The notes under the pieces are model-generated. The model worked only from the letters and a program-made list of their open reading frames with translations, searched no databases and was not told the DNA's origin. Of a stretch of 64,000 nt of DNA, positions 18,532 to 28,021 are shown one piece after another. The stretch is from Terrabacter sp. MAHUQ-38 (lineage in GTDB: Bacteria; Actinomycetota; Actinomycetes; Actinomycetales; Dermatophilaceae), in contig NZ_JACVCU010000001.1 in NCBI RefSeq assembly GCF_014518425.1, forward strand, positions 1-64,000. Reading direction: 5' to 3'. Positions within the stretch are counted from its first letter, which is position 1. Every line of letters starts with the position of its first letter. Position numbers and translations under genes: made by a program.

Positions 18532-19770
18532 TCAGGCCGCGGCGGTGACGGCCCGAGGGAGGCTGCGCGCGCTGAGCTCGGCGGCGAGGTCGTCGATGGC
18601 GCCGGCGAGCCGCTTCTGCAGCTCCACGAAGCGGGGCGGCTCGGGGAACGTGGCGAGCTCGCACGTGATGTCGAAGACGTCACCGGCCATCCGGTCCCGG
18701 TCGCGCTCGTAGGCCGTGAGTGCGTCGGTCTCGCACCCCGGGTCGCACAGTGCCTCGTCGAGGGCGACGGCGAGCAGCTCCGCGTCGCGGAAGGCGTCGC
18801 TGATCCCGTGACCGGTGATGGCGTCCCGGTGGTAGCCGGCGTCGCCGACCAGGGCCCAGCCCGGCCCTGCCGCGCGCCGGAGATGGTTCGGCATGCGCAG
18901 CATGCCGCGCACGGGCGAACGCCGCGCGGAGGGGTCGAGCCGGACAGCAAGTCCGGGCACGCCGTCGGCGAGGACTCGCGCGAACGCCTCCTCCGGTGAG
19001 GCAGCAGCCCTGCGGTGCGCTCGGGCGAGGCTCTCCGGGGTGCACGCCCAGATGCAGGCCTGCCCGTCGTGGGTCGGAAAGACCCCGGCGAACACGTCGT
19101 CACCCAGGTGGTGCTCGATGGCCGTCCAGTCGCCGGCGAAGTACGCGTACTGCGCAGCACCAGAGGCGGCGCGCTCGACCGTCAGGGGAGCATGCACGGA
19201 CCTCGCCATGCGCGAGCCCAGCCCGTCTGCCCCGACGACGTACCGCGCATGGACGACAAGCGGTCCGTCGTCGTCGTGCGCCCGCACGCCGACCACGCGG
19301 CCGTGCCCGTCGCGCACGACGTCCTCGACCGCCACCCCGGAAAGCAGGCGCGCGCCGGAGCCGAGGGCTGCCTCCTGCAGGATGCGGTCGAGGACGGTGC
19401 GCCGCGGCGCCAGCAGGAAGTCGACGCCGTAGCGGTCCTTGACGTCGCGGGACAGGAACCCGAGCTCGCTGCTGAACTCGACCCGACGGATCGGAGGGGC
19501 GCCGCTCGCGACGACGGCGTCGAGCAGCCCCCAGCGGCGCAGCTGCACCATGCCCGAACGGGCGATGACGTGCGTCGAGACGGTGTCGCTCGGGAAGGTG
19601 GCACGGTCGAGAACGAGGACGTCGTGGCCGGCACGGGCGAGCAGCAGGGCAGTGCCCGCGCCGGCGCAGCGTGCACCCACGACGACGACGTCGGCCGTCA
19701 GGACTCGTTCGAGACCGTGGCCGGACGCGGCGGTGGCGCGACGCGCGACAGCGTGGGATGCGGTGCTCAT
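18532..19770 (-). CDS. FAD-dependent monooxygenase/oxidoreductase
   Basis: A 412-residue flavoprotein of the geranylgeranyl reductase/PHBH type. It has the FAD-binding loop VVVVGARCAGAGTALLLARAG (the first GxG position is GAR), the middle DG motif VGADGLGSRMAR, and GWALVGDAGYHRDAITGHGI, which binds the ribityl chain. It probably oxidises or reduces a small hydrophobic substrate with NAD(P)H. It is followed by OsmC and preceded by the winged-helix/hydrolase fusion on the same strand, so the three probably work together. Confidence 0.87.
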   Translation of the reverse strand: MSTASHAVARRATAASGHGLERVLTADVVVVGARCAGAGTALLLARAGHDVLVLDRATFPSDTVSTHVIARSGMVQLRRWGLLDAVVASGAPPIRRVEFSSELGFLSRDVKDRYGVDFLLAPRRTVLDRILQEAALGSGARLLSGVAVEDVVRDGHGRVVGVRAHDDDGPLVVHARYVVGADGLGSRMARSVHAPLTVERAASGAAQYAYFAGDWTAIEHHLGDDVFAGVFPTHDGQACIWACTPESLARAHRRAAASPEEAFARVLADGVPGLAVRLDPSARRSPVRGMLRMPNHLRRAAGPGWALVGDAGYHRDAITGHGISDAFRDAELLAVALDEALCDPGCETDALTAYERDRDRMAGDVFDITCELATFPEPPRFVELQKRLAGAIDDLAAELSARSLPRAVTAAA

Positions 19771-19831
19771 CAGTGGTTCTCCTCATCGGATGTGCGTTGA
19801 GGACCACGGTGGCGTGTGGGGCGGGGCCGTC

Positions 19832-21073
19832 CTAGGAGACGCCGTGGACTTCCCGTGGACTCGGCGTGGACTCGTCGTCGGCGAGGAACACGTCGAGCTC
19901 GCGGAGCAGCTGACCCCACGCGGGCTCGTCGGGCATCAGCAGGTGGTTGCGGGTGTCGAGCGGCACGAGCCGGCTCCCGCGGATCCGGGTGGCGAGCTCC
20001 ACGCCCTGGCTGAACGGGATGCGCATGTCGTGCCGGCCGTGCACGATGAGCGTCGGCACGCTGACCCGGGCCGCCGACTCCGTGACGTCCATCGCGATGG
20101 ACACGTCGTTGAGACGAAGCGCGTTCTCCGTCGAGGTGGTCCGCCGCATCAGCTCGGCGAAGTCGCTCCAGAGCTGCGGGGGTGCGTCGGCCAGGAAGGT
20201 CGACGAGAAGTAGAGCCGGAACGACGGGTCGTCCCGCCCCCAGCCCACCTGGATCAGCTCGCGCTGCAGCTCGGCCTCGCGGAGCTCCTCCGGGGTGCGC
20301 GCCCGCGCGAGACGGCCCTTCATGAAGGCGCCCACGAGGACGAGTCGGGTGACCCGTTCGGGGTGGCGGACGGCATACTCGATGGCGACCGGGCCACCCT
20401 GTGACAGGCCCATGAGCGGGAAGCGCTCCAGGCCGAGCTCGTCGACGACCGTCTCGAGGTCGCTCACGAACGCGTCGAAGGACACGTCCGCAGGGTCGGC
20501 GTCGGACAGGCCGCAGCCGCGTTCGTCGTAACGCACGAGCATCCGGTGACGCGAGAGCCCCTCCATCCAGTGGCGCCAGACGGGGCTCTCCCACTCGTAG
20601 TCGAGGTGGGTCACCCAGTGAGCCGCGCGGACGAGCGGCGGACCGTCGCCGACCGTCGCGTAGGCGAGGCGGGCTCCGTCCGGGGTCGTGCAGAACCGGA
20701 TGCGCTGCTCGAGGCGGCGTGCGGCTGGTCCCGGCGCCGGCTGGCTCGCCGTCGCCGGGCCCGGCTCGACCGTCACGTCCGCCACCCACCGGTAGCCGCG
20801 GCCGTGCACGGTCTTGATGACCGTCTGCAGGATGCCGTCGTCGCCGACCGCCTGCCGCGCCACCTTGATGCGACTGGTCAGCGTCGACTCGCTCACGAAC
20901 CGGTCGCCCCACACCGTGTCGAGCAGCTCGGTCTTGGGCACGACGCGCTCACGGTTGAGCACGAGGTGGCTCAGGACGTCGAACACCTGCGGCTGGACGT
21001 GCAAGGTGTCGCCGCCGCGTTCGAGCAGGAACCTGTCGGTGTCGAGGACGATGTCCCCGAACGTGAACCGCAC
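19832..21073 (-). CDS. OmpR-type winged-helix domain fused to alpha/beta hydrolase
   Basis: A 413-residue two-domain protein. Residues 1-100 form an OmpR/PhoB-type DNA-binding domain (VQPQVFDVLSHLVLNRERVV, ESTLTSRIKVARQAVGD and the wing IKTVHGRGYRWV). Residues 125-400 form an alpha/beta hydrolase with nucleophile elbow GLSQGG, acid residue in HGRHDMRIP and histidine in DTRNHLLMPD, so the catalytic triad looks intact. There is no membrane segment and no receiver domain. The hydrolase may act as a ligand sensor or a true enzyme whose substrate controls DNA binding (inference). The gene lies 61 bp upstream of the monooxygenase gene. Confidence 0.88.
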   Translation of the reverse strand: MRFTFGDIVLDTDRFLLERGGDTLHVQPQVFDVLSHLVLNRERVVPKTELLDTVWGDRFVSESTLTSRIKVARQAVGDDGILQTVIKTVHGRGYRWVADVTVEPGPATASQPAPGPAARRLEQRIRFCTTPDGARLAYATVGDGPPLVRAAHWVTHLDYEWESPVWRHWMEGLSRHRMLVRYDERGCGLSDADPADVSFDAFVSDLETVVDELGLERFPLMGLSQGGPVAIEYAVRHPERVTRLVLVGAFMKGRLARARTPEELREAELQRELIQVGWGRDDPSFRLYFSSTFLADAPPQLWSDFAELMRRTTSTENALRLNDVSIAMDVTESAARVSVPTLIVHGRHDMRIPFSQGVELATRIRGSRLVPLDTRNHLLMPDEPAWGQLLRELDVFLADDESTPSPREVHGVS

Positions 21074-21131
21074 GTTCGATTGTCGCAGAGAGTCACCGGC
21101 CGGCGCTGGACTCCGGTGCCCTCCGCAACGG

Positions 21132-22892
21132 TCACATCTGCTCGGGTGACTCCAGTCCGAGCAGGTCGAGACCGGTGGTCATGACCCGGAAGACGAGCGC
21201 GCACAGCGTCAGGCGCGACTCCTTGACCTCGTCGCCATCGGCCTTGAGGACAGGGCAGTTCTCGTAGAAGGCCGAGAACGCCTGGGCGAGCTCGAAGAGG
21301 TAGCCGGCGAGGCGATGCGGCTCGTACGTGGCCCCGACCTCCGCGACGACGTCACCGAACCCCAGCAGGTGCGTGGCGAGAGCCCGCTCGTGCGGCTGGC
21401 CGAGGATGAGGGTGGCGTGCTGCGCGGCGGGGTCGAGCCCGACCTGACGGAAGATCGACCGGATGCGCGCGACGACGTACTGGAGGTACGGGCCGGTGTT
21501 GCCGGTGAGCGCGACCATCCGGTCGAGGTCGAAGACGTATTCGCTGTCGTGCGCGACAGACAGGTCGGCGTACTTCACGGCGCCGATGCCGATCTGCCGG
21601 GCGATGGTGGCCCGCGTCTGCTCGTCGAGGTCGGGGCGCGTGCCGTCGATGACCGTCCGCGCCTTGTCGACGGCCTCGTCGAGCAGGGCCATGAGCCGCA
21701 GCGGCTTGCCGGAGCGGGTCTTGAGGATCTTGCGGTCCTCGCCGAGCACGTTGCCGATCATGATGTGCACCGTCGCGACGTCGGCGGGAAGCCAGCCGGC
21801 CTTGCGCGCCGTCTCCCACACCATGTTGAGGTGCAGCGCCTGCGGGGCACCGATGACGTAGAGCACGCGGTCGGCCTTGAGGTCCTCGACCCGGTGCTTG
21901 ATCGTGGCGAGGTCGGTCGTGCCGTAGTTGTAGCCGCCGTCGGACTTGCGGATGATGAGCGGCACCGGCTTGCCCTCGCGGCCTGTGTAGCCGTCGAGGA
22001 AGACGCAGAGCGCGCCGTCGGAGACCTCGGCGATGCCCTTGCTCTCGAGCTCGGCGCAGATGTCCGCGAGGACGTCGTTGTAGCTCGACTCTCCGGCGAG
22101 GTCGTCGTCGGTGAGCGTGATGCCGAGCGTCGAGTAGACCTTGTTGAAGTAGATCTTCGACAGGTCCACGAGCTTGTTCCACAGCCGGAGCGTCTCGGCG
22201 TCACCGGCCTGCAGCGCGACGACGCGGGTCCGGGCCCGGGTGTGGAAGTCGCCGTTGCTGCCGGGCGGGTCGGCCTTCTCGGACCGGTCGAACTTGACCC
22301 GCGCCGCCTGGTAGAAGGCGTTGGGGTCGGTCACCAGCAGATCGGCCTCCTGGGACTGCTCGCCGACCTCGAGCATGTGCTCGATGAGCATTCCGAAGTT
22401 CGTGCCCCAGTCTCCGATGTGGTTCTGCCGGATGACGTTGTGGCCGAGGTGCTCGAGGGTGCGGGCCAGCGAGTCGCCGACGACGGTCGTGCGCAGGTGG
22501 CCGACGTGCATCTCCTTGGCGACGTTGGGCGCCGAGTAGTCGATCGGGATGTTCTGCGCCGGCTGGAGGGCGACGCCGGTGCGCTCGTCGGCCTCGACGT
22601 CGTGGAGCAGGCCGGCGAGCCACGCGTCGGAGAACGTCAGGTTGATGAACCCCGGCCCGCTCACCTCGACCGTGTCGCAGACCCCATCGAGGTCGAGCGC
22701 GTCGACAATCCTGGCTGCGACCTCGCGCGGCGGCGCGCCGACCTTCTTGGCGAGGGCGAGCGCTGCGTTGACCTGCACGTCGGCGAACTGCGACGGGCGC
22801 AGCACCGGGTCCGCCTCGCGGAACTCGTCACCGAGGGCGGTGGCGATCGCGGACTGGACCTTGGGCGTGAGCGCGACGAGCGGGGAAACCAT
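21132..22892 (-). CDS. argS: Arginyl-tRNA synthetase
   Basis: A 586-residue class I synthetase. The N-terminal Add1 domain (GFINLTFSDAWL) is followed by the HIGH-type motif HVGH at residues 129-132. The usual KMSKS is replaced, as in most ArgS, by LGEDRKILKTRSGKPLRL. The C-terminal DALR anticodon domain ends with FRVMTTGLDLLGLESPEQM. It charges tRNA-Arg, including the one at 32828-32900. ATG 22892 fits the family start. Confidence 0.97.
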   Translation of the reverse strand: MVSPLVALTPKVQSAIATALGDEFREADPVLRPSQFADVQVNAALALAKKVGAPPREVAARIVDALDLDGVCDTVEVSGPGFINLTFSDAWLAGLLHDVEADERTGVALQPAQNIPIDYSAPNVAKEMHVGHLRTTVVGDSLARTLEHLGHNVIRQNHIGDWGTNFGMLIEHMLEVGEQSQEADLLVTDPNAFYQAARVKFDRSEKADPPGSNGDFHTRARTRVVALQAGDAETLRLWNKLVDLSKIYFNKVYSTLGITLTDDDLAGESSYNDVLADICAELESKGIAEVSDGALCVFLDGYTGREGKPVPLIIRKSDGGYNYGTTDLATIKHRVEDLKADRVLYVIGAPQALHLNMVWETARKAGWLPADVATVHIMIGNVLGEDRKILKTRSGKPLRLMALLDEAVDKARTVIDGTRPDLDEQTRATIARQIGIGAVKYADLSVAHDSEYVFDLDRMVALTGNTGPYLQYVVARIRSIFRQVGLDPAAQHATLILGQPHERALATHLLGFGDVVAEVGATYEPHRLAGYLFELAQAFSAFYENCPVLKADGDEVKESRLTLCALVFRVMTTGLDLLGLESPEQM

Positions 22893-22976
22893 GCCGGCAA
22901 GTCTATTTGCGCCGGCAGGGTGCCCGCGCCAAGGTTTCAGCCCACCGCGGGCGTACGCGTCCCGTGGCGTGCCCGG

Positions 22977-24647
22977 TCAGTCCCCCTCGCGGTGGAAGCC
23001 GGCCCGGCGGGCGGCGTCCTCGTTGTAGAACCACACGTCGGGCTCGAGGTCGTCGTAGCCGGCGTCGTCGGGAGCGAGGAAGGTCTGGCCGTCACGTGTG
23101 CCCTTGACCGCGTGGCCGAGCGGCTGCGCGCCGTCCCCGATCGGCGCGGCCGAGCCGAGACCGAACCCGCCGTCGACGACCTCGTCGAACGCCGAGACGC
23201 GTCGTCCGGACGGGCTCGCGTCCTCAGCGGTCGCGGTCTCGTCGGCGTTCGTTGCCGAGTTCACGCTCGTTCCTGCACTCGCACCCGAGTCCCGGCTCGT
23301 CGCTGCGGCAGTGTCGCTCTCCGCGCCGGCGTCGGGGCTCGCATCGGGGGTGGTGTCGGGGCGGGTGTCCGTGTCGGGGCTGGTGTCGGTGCTGGCGTCC
23401 GTGTCGGGGTAAGCGGCCGCGGCAACGTCCGGGGCGGGCTCGGCCTCCTCACGGCGAGGCTCCTGCGCCGTTGAACCGACGGCCTCGTCGGGTTCGTCGG
23501 TCTCGTCGCTCTCGTGCGAGTGCGGAGCCATGTCCACGTCGATGCCCTCATCGGCCGGTTCGGCGCTGTCTCCGGGTCCCGGCGTGCCGGGTGTCGTGGC
23601 CCACGCCTGACCGCGGTGGTCGCCGGGGTCGTCGTCGGGAGTGCCGCCGTCGGCGAGCACGTCGTCCCGGTCCTCCAACGCCGGCACCCGCACCTGCGTG
23701 GCCTCCTCGTCGGGGCCCGCAGCCGAACCGGCCCCGGCCGAACCGACAGCCGCCGCGCCGTTGTCCTCGTCGTCGGCATCGAGGGCGCTGGAAAGGTTGT
23801 CGCTCACGTCGGTGTCCCTCTCGTATCGGGCTGACTGGTCCGTCTCCTCCCCTGTACCCAAAGACCCCTCGTCGCGCTGCACATCTCCGGCCTCGTCCCC
23901 GGCGACCTGTGCCTGGTCCCCGGCGACCTGTGCCTCTTCCTCGTCCGCACCTGCCTCCGAGTCGTCGGCAGTCTCGCTCGGTGCCCAGGCAGTCTCGGCA
24001 GACGTCGGGCCGCCGGTGACCTCAGGCTCCTCGGAGGCGTAGGAGGACTCGTCGCTCCCGTGGTCCGGGGCTTCGTCGGTCACGGACGACGTGGTCTCCA
24101 TCGCGGGCGCGAACGGGTTCTCGGCGTCGGCGAGGTCGTCCTCCTCGTCGTCATGGGTGAACGCGGCGGCACCCACAGCCGCCGTGCCCGCAGCGCCAGC
24201 CGCCGCACCGGCAGCGGTGCCGGACCGTGACGGCTCCTGGCCGGGGAGCCGCTCACCGCGCTCGTCGAGTCGGTACCCCTCGGCGTCCGTGGGCACGTCG
24301 GGGTCGACCCGGTCGGCTTCGCGTTCCAGAGTGACGTGCTCGGCGCGGGCCTCCTCGGCGGACGCGCGGTGCTGCTCGGCCTGCTGCTCGAGGCGCTTCG
24401 CCTCGGCCGCCTTCTGCTCGGCCTCCACGCGTGCGTCGGCGGCCATCGCTGCGGTGACCGACGCGCGGTCCTCGCTGTCCTGCAGCCGCGGCAGCCGCTC
24501 CTCGACCTTGGCGCGCAGCTCGCCCGCCTCGAAGCGTCGGGCCTCCACCTCCCGGCGACGTCCCGCTGAGACGAACAACCAGATGACCACCGCGATGACG
24601 ACGGCCGCCACCACGATCCAGAGAATCATCTTGCCTGTGTCGGACAT
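22977..24647 (-). CDS. Membrane-anchored acidic disordered protein with sunset-type C-terminal domain
   Basis: A 556-residue protein. One N-terminal membrane helix (ILWIVVAAVVIAVVIWLFVS) is followed by a coiled coil (about residues 30-115, rich in E, A, K and R). A long, very acidic, Ala/Asp/Glu/Thr-rich low-complexity stretch (about 120-500) includes runs of DT and PDT. The last 45 residues (VKGTRDGQTFLAPDDAGYDD, ending in WFYNEDAARRAGFHREGD) resemble the sunset domain found at the C-termini of actinobacterial proteins. The function is unknown; location at the membrane is clear, with the large acidic part probably cytoplasmic. Confidence 0.8.
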   Translation of the reverse strand: MSDTGKMILWIVVAAVVIAVVIWLFVSAGRRREVEARRFEAGELRAKVEERLPRLQDSEDRASVTAAMAADARVEAEQKAAEAKRLEQQAEQHRASAEEARAEHVTLEREADRVDPDVPTDAEGYRLDERGERLPGQEPSRSGTAAGAAAGAAGTAAVGAAAFTHDDEEDDLADAENPFAPAMETTSSVTDEAPDHGSDESSYASEEPEVTGGPTSAETAWAPSETADDSEAGADEEEAQVAGDQAQVAGDEAGDVQRDEGSLGTGEETDQSARYERDTDVSDNLSSALDADDEDNGAAAVGSAGAGSAAGPDEEATQVRVPALEDRDDVLADGGTPDDDPGDHRGQAWATTPGTPGPGDSAEPADEGIDVDMAPHSHESDETDEPDEAVGSTAQEPRREEAEPAPDVAAAAYPDTDASTDTSPDTDTRPDTTPDASPDAGAESDTAAATSRDSGASAGTSVNSATNADETATAEDASPSGRRVSAFDEVVDGGFGLGSAAPIGDGAQPLGHAVKGTRDGQTFLAPDDAGYDDLEPDVWFYNEDAARRAGFHREGD

Positions 24648-24789
24648 GCCATTCCCCTTACGGACTACGGGCCCTCACGACCGCTTCCCCCGAAACCTAC
24701 TGCGCGAGAGCCCGTGGCGCCGCCCAGCGCGCCGCCGTTGCTCCCGTGTTCACCTCCGTACCGCGACGCCGACCGCCCTGCCAACGCGC

Positions 24790-24820
24790 GTATGCCGTGT
24801 GGCGAGGCCAGACGGCATAC
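24790..24820. repeat. Inverted pair of the GTATGCCG octamer
   Basis: GTATGCCGT and ACGGCATAC face each other across 13 nt, forming a 9-bp stem in the intergenic space after the acyl-CoA ligase stop codon. It is one of 18 backbone sites with this octamer and may act as a weak terminator. Confidence 0.5.
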
Positions 24821-24888
24821 CTCCTCGGTGCGCGGTGACGGGCGCGCGGGCAAACCGTCTCGCGAATCCCGTTGCGCGGTGGACCCGC

Positions 24889-26529
24889 TCAGCTGAGACC
24901 GAGCTTCTTCGCTGTCGTCTCCCGCATCTCGACCTTGCGGACCTTGCCGGTGACGGTCATCGGGAACTCGTCGACGATCTCGACGTAGCGCGGGATCTTG
25001 TAGTGCGCGAGCCGGCCCGTGCAGAACTCGCGGAGCGACTCGGCGGTCAGTGGGGCCGCGCCGTCCTTCATCCGGATCCAGGCGCACAGCTCCTCGCCGT
25101 ACTTCTTGTCGGGGACGCCGATGACCTGGGCGTCCAGGATGTCGGGGTGCGTGTAGAGGAACTCCTCGATCTCGCGCGGGTACACGTTCTCGCCGCCGCG
25201 GATGACCATGTCCTTGATGCGGCCGGTGATCTCGACGTAGCCGTCGTCGTGCATGACGCCGAGGTCGCCGGTGTGCATCCAGCCGTCCACGATGGCCTCG
25301 GCCGTCTTGTCGGGCTGCTCCCAGTAGCCGAGCATCACGGAGTAGCCCTTCGTCATGAACTCGCCCGCCTGGCCGCGCGGCAGTGTCTCGCCGGTGACGG
25401 GATCGGCGATCTTGATCTGGAGGTGGGGCCCGACCCGGCCCACGGTGGCCACCTTCTGCTCGAAGGTGTCGTCGGTACGGTTCTGCGTCGACACCGGCGA
25501 CGTCTCGGTCATGCCGTAACAGATCGTCATCTCCTCGATGCCGGCGGCGATGAGCTTCTTCATCAGCTCCGCGGGGCAGGGCGAGCCCGCCATGATGCCG
25601 GTGCGCACGGTCGACAGGTCGTAGGACGCGAAGTCGGGCAGGTTCCACTCCGCGATGAACATCGTCGGGACGCCGTAGAGGCTCGTGCACCGCTCGTCCT
25701 GGACGGCTTGGAGCGTTGCGGCCGGGTCGAACCCGGGCGCCGGGATGACCATGCAGGCGCCGTGCGACGTGCACGCGAGGTTGCCCATGACCATGCCGAA
25801 GCAGTGGTAGAAGGGCACCGGGATGCAGACGCGGTCGACCTCCGTGTAGCCGCACAGCTCGCCGACGAGGTAGCCGTTGTTGAGGATGTTGCGGTGGCTG
25901 AGGGTCGCCCCCTTGGGGAAGCCGGTCGTGCCCGAGGTGTACTGGATGTTGACCGGGTCGGTGTTGCTGAGGCCGGCCTGGACGCGGGCCAGCTCGTCGG
26001 GGGTGACGCCGTCGGCCATGGCCACGAGCTCGTCCCAGCTCGCCGTGCCGGTGTATACGACCCGCTCGAGGCCGTCCACCTGATCGCGGACCTCGTCGAT
26101 CATCTCGCGGTAGTTGCTCGTCTTGAACGACTCGGCGGCGACGAGCGTCGAGACGCCGGCCTGGCCGAGGACGTACTTCAGCTCATGGGCGCGGTAGGCC
26201 GGGTTGATGTTGACGAGGATCGCGCCGAGCTTCGCCGTGGCGTACTGCACGAGCGTCCACTGCGAGCAGTTCGGCGCCCAGATGCCGACCCGGTCACCCG
26301 TCTTCACACCGGCGGCGAGGAGCGCGCGGGCGAGCCGGTCGACGTCGTCCCGCAGCTCGGTGTAGGTCCAGCGCCGGCCCTGGGTGACGTCGACGAGGGC
26401 CTCGCGGTCGCCGAAGCGGGCGACGGTGGCGTCGAAGTTGTCGCCGATCGTCTGCTCGATGAGGGCCGGCTCCGTCTCTCCGCGCGTGTGCGACAGCGTC
26501 GGGTCGGGGGTGTCGAGAGCGTCGGTCAT
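24889..26529 (-). CDS. Acyl-CoA synthetase (AMP-binding, FadD type)
   Basis: A 546-residue ANL-superfamily enzyme. It shows the P-loop YTSGTTGFPKGATLSHRNI, the A5 motif CYGMTETSPVS, the A7 motif GWMHTGDLGVMHDDGY, the hinge GRIKDMVIRGGENVYPREIE and the catalytic lysine near PMTVTGKVRK. It activates fatty or related carboxylic acids with ATP and CoA. The length and motifs fit medium/long-chain acyl-CoA ligases; the exact chain length is not readable from sequence. No beta-oxidation genes are adjacent. Confidence 0.93.
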   Translation of the reverse strand: MTDALDTPDPTLSHTRGETEPALIEQTIGDNFDATVARFGDREALVDVTQGRRWTYTELRDDVDRLARALLAAGVKTGDRVGIWAPNCSQWTLVQYATAKLGAILVNINPAYRAHELKYVLGQAGVSTLVAAESFKTSNYREMIDEVRDQVDGLERVVYTGTASWDELVAMADGVTPDELARVQAGLSNTDPVNIQYTSGTTGFPKGATLSHRNILNNGYLVGELCGYTEVDRVCIPVPFYHCFGMVMGNLACTSHGACMVIPAPGFDPAATLQAVQDERCTSLYGVPTMFIAEWNLPDFASYDLSTVRTGIMAGSPCPAELMKKLIAAGIEEMTICYGMTETSPVSTQNRTDDTFEQKVATVGRVGPHLQIKIADPVTGETLPRGQAGEFMTKGYSVMLGYWEQPDKTAEAIVDGWMHTGDLGVMHDDGYVEITGRIKDMVIRGGENVYPREIEEFLYTHPDILDAQVIGVPDKKYGEELCAWIRMKDGAAPLTAESLREFCTGRLAHYKIPRYVEIVDEFPMTVTGKVRKVEMRETTAKKLGLS

Positions 26530-26630
26530 CAGTGCCTCCGTGCGGCAGTGGACGGTTCATCCACACCCAACCCCCGCGCTCCTGCGCGCGCAAGGGCGGC
26601 AAGCCGTTGCCGCACCGAGCACGTATGCCG

Positions 26631-27314
26631 TCAGGCGGGCTGCGTCTGCATCGTCAGCTGGGCGGCGCCGTCGCCCTGCAGCCACGTGAGTGCGACCCGG
26701 CGACCGGTGACCAGGAGCAGGAGGGCGCCGACGGGTCCGGTGATCTCGGGACCCGTGCCGACCGACCAGCGCGCGTCCGTGGCGACGAGGCGGTAGCCCT
26801 CGAGAGGTAGCTGCCTGAAGACCGCCCCGGTCCAGCCTTTTCGCGTGGCCCAGATGTGGTCGACGGCGATCAACGCCGCGGTCGGCCGCATTTCGAGGTC
26901 CAGTCCGAGCGGGATCGCGATGTCCTGCGCGTGCACGAGGCTGTCGGACAGGGTGCCGGGCGGCGCGATGAACGAGTTGTGTCGCCGGGACCCGATCCCG
27001 GACCGGATCCGCGTGATGATCTCGTGGGTCGGCCGCGCCGCCTCGAGCACCGCAGAGTCGTGGATCATGCGGTTCAGGCCGTGACTGCGCAGCAGGCTCG
27101 GGTGGTGTGCGAGCAGCCGCACGACATCGGTCAGGTGCTGGCGCTGGAGCGTCAGGTGCGCCGCGACATGTCGCACCGTCCATCCCTCGCAGAGCGACGG
27201 CTGCTCCCACTGCTCGTCCGTGAGCCCCTCGAGCATCGCCGCCGTGCGGAGCCGCTGGTCGTCGATCTCCGACCAGACCACGTCGAGATCCGGTGTTCCG
27301 GCGTCAGATCTCAT
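26631..27314 (-). CDS. Maleylpyruvate isomerase-family (DinB-like, mycothiol-dependent type) protein
   Basis: A 227-residue protein of the MDMPI/DinB four-helix fold. The N-terminal region has EGLTDEQWEQPSLCEGWTVRHVAAHLT, where the histidine of VAAHL is a metal ligand. A second potential ligand is in DSLVHAQDIAIPLG. Family members are mycothiol-dependent isomerases or transferases. The substrate is unknown. The neighbouring DsbA-like gene also belongs to a mycothiol-linked family. Confidence 0.82.
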   Translation of the reverse strand: MRSDAGTPDLDVVWSEIDDQRLRTAAMLEGLTDEQWEQPSLCEGWTVRHVAAHLTLQRQHLTDVVRLLAHHPSLLRSHGLNRMIHDSAVLEAARPTHEIITRIRSGIGSRRHNSFIAPPGTLSDSLVHAQDIAIPLGLDLEMRPTAALIAVDHIWATRKGWTGAVFRQLPLEGYRLVATDARWSVGTGPEITGPVGALLLLVTGRRVALTWLQGDGAAQLTMQTQPA

Positions 27315-27373
27315 GTCGATCCCTTTCTGTCACAGATTCTCTCGCGTCCGCGCTGGTGGCGCAGGCGCCTGGC

Positions 27374-27997
27374 TCAGGTGAAGACGGGCGGCCGCAGCCG
27401 CGTCCGCTTCAGCTCGAAGAACTCGGGGTAGCCTCCGAGCAGCCGCGCCCCTTCGAACACGCGCACCGCATCCTCTCCGCGCGGGATCGCGTTGAGGACC
27501 GGGCCGTAGAAGGCGACGCCGTCGATGTGGGTGATCGGGGTGCCGACGTCTCCGCCGACCGGGGCGATGCCGGCGTCGTGGCTGCGCCGCAACGGCTCGT
27601 CGTACGCGGCGTCCTCCATCGCGTCCTCGAGGTCGGCAGGCAGGCCGACCGACGCGAGCGCCGAACGCACGGCGAGGTGGTACTCGGCGCTCGTGGGACG
27701 GCGCCAGACGTCGAAGACGACGGCGCCGAACGCGGTGTAGAAGCCGTCCAGCACGCCGCCGCCGCACCGCTCCACGGCGGCGATGGCCACGCGGGACGGT
27801 CCGCGGGAGTCATCCACGTTTCGGCGGTAGGCCGGCTCGACGTCGGTGCGGTGCTCGTTGACGAGATAGAGGCTCATGACGTGGTGCCGCACATCGAGCG
27901 GCACCCGGGCCGCGACCTCCTCGAGCCAGCGGGAGGCCGTCCACGAGTACGGGCAGACCGGGTCGAACCAGAAGTCGACGACGGGTCGGGCATTCAT
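27374..27997 (-). CDS. DsbA-fold protein, mycothiol-dependent nitroreductase Rv2466c type
   Basis: A 207-residue thioredoxin-fold protein. The active-site segment is FDPVCPYSWTASRWLEEV; the second cysteine of CPWC is a serine here. The segment GTPITHIDGVAFYGPVLNAIP contains the cis-proline region. The family links to mycothiol redox chemistry in actinobacteria. ATG 27997 is chosen because GAGGAG lies 8 nt upstream. The gene is divergent from a MarR regulator, with repeated TAGTTC motifs between them. Confidence 0.85.
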   Translation of the reverse strand: MNARPVVDFWFDPVCPYSWTASRWLEEVAARVPLDVRHHVMSLYLVNEHRTDVEPAYRRNVDDSRGPSRVAIAAVERCGGGVLDGFYTAFGAVVFDVWRRPTSAEYHLAVRSALASVGLPADLEDAMEDAAYDEPLRRSHDAGIAPVGGDVGTPITHIDGVAFYGPVLNAIPRGEDAVRVFEGARLLGGYPEFFELKRTRLRPPVFT

Positions 27998-28021
27998 GGG
28001 TTGGCTCCTCTCGCTATGCTC

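Noticed and set aside
23290-23440. DNA repeat or CRISPR-like array
   Set aside because: The short repeats are codons for an Asp/Thr-rich low-complexity part of the acidic membrane protein.
21315-23474. Long open frame on the plus strand
   Set aside because: It lies opposite argS and the acidic protein; its composition is the mirror image of their codons, and no domain is recognisable. The same holds for the long frames opposite pntAB (6890-8383), the acyl-CoA ligase (24091-26796) and the VirB6-like gene (56478-58394).
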